DNA of 64,000 nucleotides from Arthrobacter sp. efr-133-R2A-120 (GTDB lineage Bacteria; Actinomycetota; Actinomycetes; Actinomycetales; Micrococcaceae). Below the pieces are notes generated by a model. It ran no database searches and was not told the origin of the DNA. It saw only the letters and a program-made list of their open reading frames with translations. Positions 60,750-64,000 of the stretch are shown one piece after another; the stretch's first letter is position 1, and each line of letters starts with the position of its first letter. The DNA lies in the NCBI RefSeq assembly GCF_030209835.1, contig NZ_JARVRF010000006.1:20630-84629 (forward strand). Direction: 5' to 3'. The translations under genes were made by a program, and so were the position numbers.

Positions 60750-60767
60750 CTTGGTTCGATCGCACAA
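60750..60767. promoter_or_regulatory. 18-bp box (reverse strand TTGTGCGATCGAACCAAG), twin of 40979-40996
   Basis: This box lies 94 bp upstream of the S12 gene start, in the 172-bp gap after the D-aminoacylase-like gene. 16 of 18 bases match the box at 40979-40996 when read on the minus strand. Adjacent GTGTGC/GCACA half-sites add partial symmetry. This is the likely promoter region of the nine-gene minus-strand unit. Confidence 0.55.
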
Positions 60768-60828
60768 AGTGGCCTGCTCGCCGCAAGATGCGTCGGGTCG
60801 CGTGCATCCCGAGCAAAGTAGGTTCCGG

Positions 60829-62310
60829 TCATCGGGGGTCTCCCTTGAGTGGGCGGCCGGGGAACGCGTCCGTCAGCATGAGGCCGCCCCGCACGACGGC
60901 TGTACCGCCGACGAAGAGATGGCGCACACCGACGGAGGGACGGGTGGAATCGAAGTAACTTGCGGTGTCGGAGAAGCGCTCCGGCTCGATCACGACGATG
61001 TCGGCGTCCGCACCGATACCAATGTGGCCCTTGGCCCGTGCGCCGGACGCTGCATCATCGAGAACGCGCGCCGGCAAGTAGGAACAGCGCCGGAATGCCT
61101 CCAGCCAGCTCCAGACGCCGGTCTCACGCACCATCATGCGAATCGACCGGGCAAACGTTCCTGCCGTGCGGGGGTGGGTGGCGCCCCCGGCCGGTAGCGG
61201 CCACTGGAGTGATTCGCGAACTTCGCGGGCCCACGTGACGGGCATGGCATCGCTCGCGACGATGGCATCGGGAAAGGCGAGGGCGCTCTGAAGGAGGGCC
61301 CGGTCGCTCGGATCCTCTTCGTTGAGGAACGCGACTACGCACGCGGCGGCCGGGTCGGTGCGGCGAATCTCTGTCAGGCGCGCGGCATCCGCGACCCGTT
61401 CACCGGTGGTGACGATCGTGATGTCGCTCGGCTTGATGCCCCAGGCGCCGAGGCGCTGCGGATCGAGGAAGAATGCGCCGATCGCGGTGCTGCCCGCACC
61501 GTAGGGGTAGGTCTCCACGGTGACGCGGTTTCCCTCGGCCTGAGAGCGTTCGAGCATGCCGAGCACACGGTCAATGTGGCGGCGGGAGGTGCTGTTGACG
61601 TGACAGTGGTGCATGGCCGCGCCGGTTTCGGCGGCGGCAATCATGATCTCCGCAGAGCCGTCGATCGGTGTCGTCGGGTCCGCCTCGATCAATTCACGCA
61701 CATGGGTGAATGTGGGAGCCTTCGCTGCGGCGGCGAGACGGGCGACCGCAAGGAACTCCGCCGGATCGGTGCGCGGCGCATAGCCGAGCAGGATGCCGAT
61801 TCCGAGAGCGCCGTCTGCGATCTCTGTCTCGAGCTGCGCGAGCCAGGTGCTCAACTCACGCGGGGTCGAACTGCGCTGCCACTCTGGTTTGGCGAGTAAG
61901 CCGAGGGCGTTGTGCACATCGGCGACCGGTGCCTCGCCTAGATGAGCAAAGGCGCGTGCCTGCGCCCAGGAGGCCGAAAAGCCGTAGTTGAGGGGGCGGC
62001 CCTCGCGCGCGGCATTGGCCATCGCCGCAGCGACCGGGGCCAGCCCAGCTTCGAGGTCAAGTGCCGTCGTGACTCCGTCCATCGCCTGCAGGCGCTGCCC
62101 GGCGACGGAATGAACATGGCTGTGGAGGTCGACGAAGCCCGGACCGACTATGCATCCGCTGACGTCGATGACCGTGGCCCTTTCGGTCTCGGCGCGGGAC
62201 AGCTGGGCCCCTGCCGCGGCTATGCGGCCGTCCTCGATGAGGAGATCGCTGATGTTGTCGTGTCCGGTGCCGGGGTCGATGACCCGGCCGCCCTTTAGAA
62301 GTGTGCGCAT
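60829..62310 (-). CDS. N-acyl-D-amino-acid deacylase-like amidohydrolase
   Basis: This protein of 493 residues matches the D-aminoacylase/amidohydrolase-3 group. It has an N-terminal beta-sandwich with LLKGGRVIDPGTG, the metal motif FVDLHSHVHS, a HVREL segment, the zinc-site-like MHHCHVNSTSRRH, IVASDAMPVTWA and a C-terminal AKGHIGIGADADIVVIEP. These enzymes free D-amino acids from N-acyl-D-amino acids. The HxH pattern deviates slightly from the classical DxHxHxD, so the substrate may differ. ATG 62310; no strong ribosome site is visible. It lies upstream of, and co-oriented with, the S12-importer unit. Confidence 0.85.
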   Translation of the reverse strand: MRTLLKGGRVIDPGTGHDNISDLLIEDGRIAAAGAQLSRAETERATVIDVSGCIVGPGFVDLHSHVHSVAGQRLQAMDGVTTALDLEAGLAPVAAAMANAAREGRPLNYGFSASWAQARAFAHLGEAPVADVHNALGLLAKPEWQRSSTPRELSTWLAQLETEIADGALGIGILLGYAPRTDPAEFLAVARLAAAAKAPTFTHVRELIEADPTTPIDGSAEIMIAAAETGAAMHHCHVNSTSRRHIDRVLGMLERSQAEGNRVTVETYPYGAGSTAIGAFFLDPQRLGAWGIKPSDITIVTTGERVADAARLTEIRRTDPAAACVVAFLNEEDPSDRALLQSALAFPDAIVASDAMPVTWAREVRESLQWPLPAGGATHPRTAGTFARSIRMMVRETGVWSWLEAFRRCSYLPARVLDDAASGARAKGHIGIGADADIVVIEPERFSDTASYFDSTRPSVGVRHLFVGGTAVVRGGLMLTDAFPGRPLKGDPR

Positions 62311-62412
62311 TGAGCCAGCTTGGCAGGTTTCGGATGCATGCCAATTGGTCATTCTGACGATCGGCACCCGGTGACATCGTCGGGTTGAACCACAACGAGC
62401 GCCGTCGTTCGC

Positions 62413-63510
62413 TTAGCTCCGGGCGCCCCGTTCCCTGACCCGGGACCATGCCGCAGGCGCCAGTACCACCGCGACGCCGACGGCGGCCCCGATCACCGTC
62501 TCGACGATGCGGTCCCGCAGCAAGAGCCCGGGCGGGACGTTGGCAACCAGCAGAGTGGAAATGAGCGCGAGCGGAGTGACGAATATCTGTGCCACGAGAT
62601 ATTGGCGCGCAATGAAGAGCTCAGCCCCGAACTGGCATACGGCAATCACCAACACCATCTGCCATGGCGCCGGGCCGAGCCAGAGGATTCCGGCCAACAC
62701 CAGCAACCCCAGCAGGGTCCCCACGATCCTCTGGATTCCCCGTTGCACCCGATGCCTTGTACTGCGCCCCACTAAGGGAACCACTGCCGCCACCATGGCC
62801 CAATAGCCGTGTCCGAACCCGAGCCGCTGCCCGGCCAAGGTAGCAAGCGTTCCAGCCAGCCCGGCAGCCACGAAGTAGCCTGAGCCTTCCAGCCAAGCTG
62901 CCCGGATTTCCTGGGGCAGCAGCCGGTCCGCCGCCGGTCGCTTCCAGGGCGTCCGGTGGCTCGGGACCACCCGTGCCGACATTCCGATCAGCAACGCCAA
63001 CACCGCAGTCAAGACGGCGGCCAGCATCCCTTCCCAAAGCGGCGGCTGCTGGGGAACGGAGGCGATCGCGGCGAAAGCAAAAATATGGAAGAGGGAACCT
63101 GCCGGGCGAAGCCTCCACAGCGCAGTCACCACGGAGCAAAGAGCAGCAACCAACGTGGTGCCGAGCGTAAGGATCCACACGTACGCGTCCAAGCCCTGCG
63201 CGGCCCTGGCCGTCAGGGTGGCGAGCAGGATGATGCCCAGCAGCAGCGAACCGGCCCTGAGTTGGCTTCGAAAACGGTGGCTGTGGGGCTCGTTACGGCC
63301 ATAGATATTCGTGAACGCCGCAAAGCTGGCGAAGACCACAAGGTCCAGTCGTCCGAACAACACGAGGGTGATCAATGGCAGGAAGACGCCCACCGCGCAG
63401 CGCACAGCCGGGTGATGGTCCTTGTTGCCGGGACCGATCCTGAACATCTCTGCCAGGGCGTTCAATGGATTGCCTGCCTCTTTGCTTCTCTTGAGCGCCG
63501 TACTGCTCAA
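62413..63510 (-). CDS. FUSC-family integral membrane protein
   Basis: This 365-residue protein has around ten hydrophobic segments in two blocks, divided by a polar region near residues 185-205. The second block carries the FUSC-like YWAMVAAVVPLVGRSTRHRVQRGIQRIVGTLLG. The family includes fusaric acid resistance-type and aromatic acid exporters. It is shorter than Gram-negative FUSC proteins, as is usual in actinobacteria. It is co-oriented with but apparently separate from the D-peptide island (103-bp gap) and may mark the island boundary. Confidence 0.85.
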   Translation of the reverse strand: MSSTALKRSKEAGNPLNALAEMFRIGPGNKDHHPAVRCAVGVFLPLITLVLFGRLDLVVFASFAAFTNIYGRNEPHSHRFRSQLRAGSLLLGIILLATLTARAAQGLDAYVWILTLGTTLVAALCSVVTALWRLRPAGSLFHIFAFAAIASVPQQPPLWEGMLAAVLTAVLALLIGMSARVVPSHRTPWKRPAADRLLPQEIRAAWLEGSGYFVAAGLAGTLATLAGQRLGFGHGYWAMVAAVVPLVGRSTRHRVQRGIQRIVGTLLGLLVLAGILWLGPAPWQMVLVIAVCQFGAELFIARQYLVAQIFVTPLALISTLLVANVPPGLLLRDRIVETVIGAAVGVAVVLAPAAWSRVRERGARS

Positions 63511-63938
63511 CTAATACTGCCCGACGGCGGCACTGGCATCCGCTACGAGCCTACGCCGGGAGGCTCCAGGCAGCCCGATCGCCTTCCGTTGAATGGTAGA
63601 CCTTGAGCGTGAGCATTCGACGACGTTGACGGCGAGGCCGCCCATGGCGGCTTCCTTAGTTAGTTGTGGTCGGGTTGGGGGCGGGTGAGCGAGTTCCTCC
63701 GCGTGCTGCTCCTTCGTCGCTTTGACGCACGCTTCCGGAACCCACTCACCCGCCATGTAGCCGTCACCAGAGCGAACGGTCAATGTTCTCGCGTTTCAAA
63801 GGAGGCGACCAGAGGGCCCCTTCGGGCCCGGCCTCCGGCAGCATGCGTCTAAGGGAGCGTCACGTCCGCTCAGCGGGCGTCTACGCGACCGAGCACGCGG
63901 AGGATGCCGGCCCCACCGGGCAAGGCGACCAAAGACGG
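63511..63938. other. Intergenic region with long hairpin, no confident gene
   Basis: No gene is convincingly supported here. A minus-strand frame at 63511-63783 (90 codons) is open, but it runs through the hairpin at 63680-63754 and has no recognised motif. GCCGCC/GGCGGC forms a short perfect stem near 63640. The region lies downstream of glyA (minus strand) and upstream of the FUSC gene. Confidence 0.5.
63680..63754. repeat. Imperfect 18-bp inverted repeat with GGTGAGCGAG core
   Basis: GGCGGGTGAGCGAGTTCC (63680-63697) and GGAACCCACTCACCCGCC (63737-63754) pair with two mismatches across a 39-nt spacer. The spacer itself contains GCGTG/CACGC. The GTGAGCGAG core is shared with the repeats at 1839 and 35989. 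Confidence 0.55.
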
Positions 63939-64000
63939 TCAGCCTAGGTTCGCGACGCCCGGGTAGAGCGGGTGCGCGGCGGCGAGTGCCTCCACGCGGT
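63939..64000 (-). CDS. glyA: Serine hydroxymethyltransferase, C-terminal fragment at window edge
   Basis: Reading the minus strand from 64000, the frame gives RVEALAAAHPLYPGVANLG and a TGA at 63939-63941. The ending ALAAAHPLYPG closely resembles the C-terminus of actinobacterial serine hydroxymethyltransferase. The rest of the gene lies beyond the window. Identification rests on only about 20 residues, so it is probable rather than certain. Confidence 0.6.
   Translation of the reverse strand, partial: RVEALAAAHPLYPGVANLG

Noticed and set aside
1..64000. tRNA, rRNA, CRISPR array, prophage or plasmid origin
   Set aside because: No cloverleaf-like tRNA sequence, regular repeat-spacer array, integrase, phage structural gene or replication gene was noticed by eye. 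A dedicated search could still find a missed small RNA.

Overview
The window looks like a chromosomal segment of a high-GC actinobacterium of the Arthrobacter / Paenarthrobacter / Sinomonas type (Micrococcaceae). The pointers are strong G/C at third codon positions, many GTG starts, lipoprotein sugar-binding proteins with two permeases and no linked ATPase, LacI/ROK/IclR regulation, an ANTAR regulator, and a C-terminal glyA fragment at the right edge. No rRNA, tRNA, CRISPR array or intact insertion sequence was seen. Nearly all of it is catabolic and regulatory gene clusters.

Layout. 0-1.9 kb: left-edge AAA ATPase (partial), a frameshifted gene and a short repeat. 1.9-10.5 kb: LacI regulator divergent from a sugar ABC importer with two Gfo/Idh/MocA dehydrogenases, a TIM-barrel isomerase and a ThuA protein. 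10.5-19 kb: ROK regulator, then a GH78 alpha-L-rhamnosidase operon with its own ABC importer and divergent LacI regulator. 19-26.5 kb: xylose block (xylA, xylB, a dehydrogenase) with an alditol oxidase, XylR-like ROK protein and aldose epimerase. 26.5-38.4 kb: three-component cytochrome P450 system, two KstD-like flavin dehydrogenases, an SDR, a Dabb-domain protein, pobA and three IclR regulators. This gene set fits aromatization of cyclohexanecarboxylate to 4-hydroxybenzoate and then protocatechuate. Near-identical IclR-type sites (TTCCGTTCAWCGG) precede three of its units. 38.4-39.9 kb: STAS-like and GAF-ANTAR proteins.

40.0-62.3 kb is the most unusual part: a dense island for peptides that seem to contain D-amino acids. 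It has a complete peptide ABC importer (binding protein, DppB, a DppC-DppD fusion, DppF), an M55 D-aminopeptidase, an N-acyl-D-amino-acid deacylase-like amidohydrolase, a stand-alone S12 serine hydrolase, a cytoplasmic class-A-beta-lactamase-fold hydrolase, and two giant proteins (1135 and 1114 aa). Each giant protein fuses a complete S9 prolyl-oligopeptidase-type peptidase to a complete S12 (beta-lactamase / DD-peptidase / D-aminopeptidase) domain. It also carries the three families of the known irreversible D- to L-amino acid conversion route: a GNAT (COG3375-like) acyltransferase, an enolase-superfamily N-succinylamino acid racemase and an M20 hydrolase. A PucR regulator ends a probable nine-gene transcription unit. 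An 18-bp box occurs in the promoter regions of both major arms. The inferred flow is: import of peptides, intracellular cleavage by L- and D-specific serine peptidases, then conversion of released D-amino acids to L-amino acids.

62.4-64 kb: FUSC-type membrane protein, an intergenic stretch with a long imperfect hairpin related to the other GTGAGC-type repeats, and the end of glyA.
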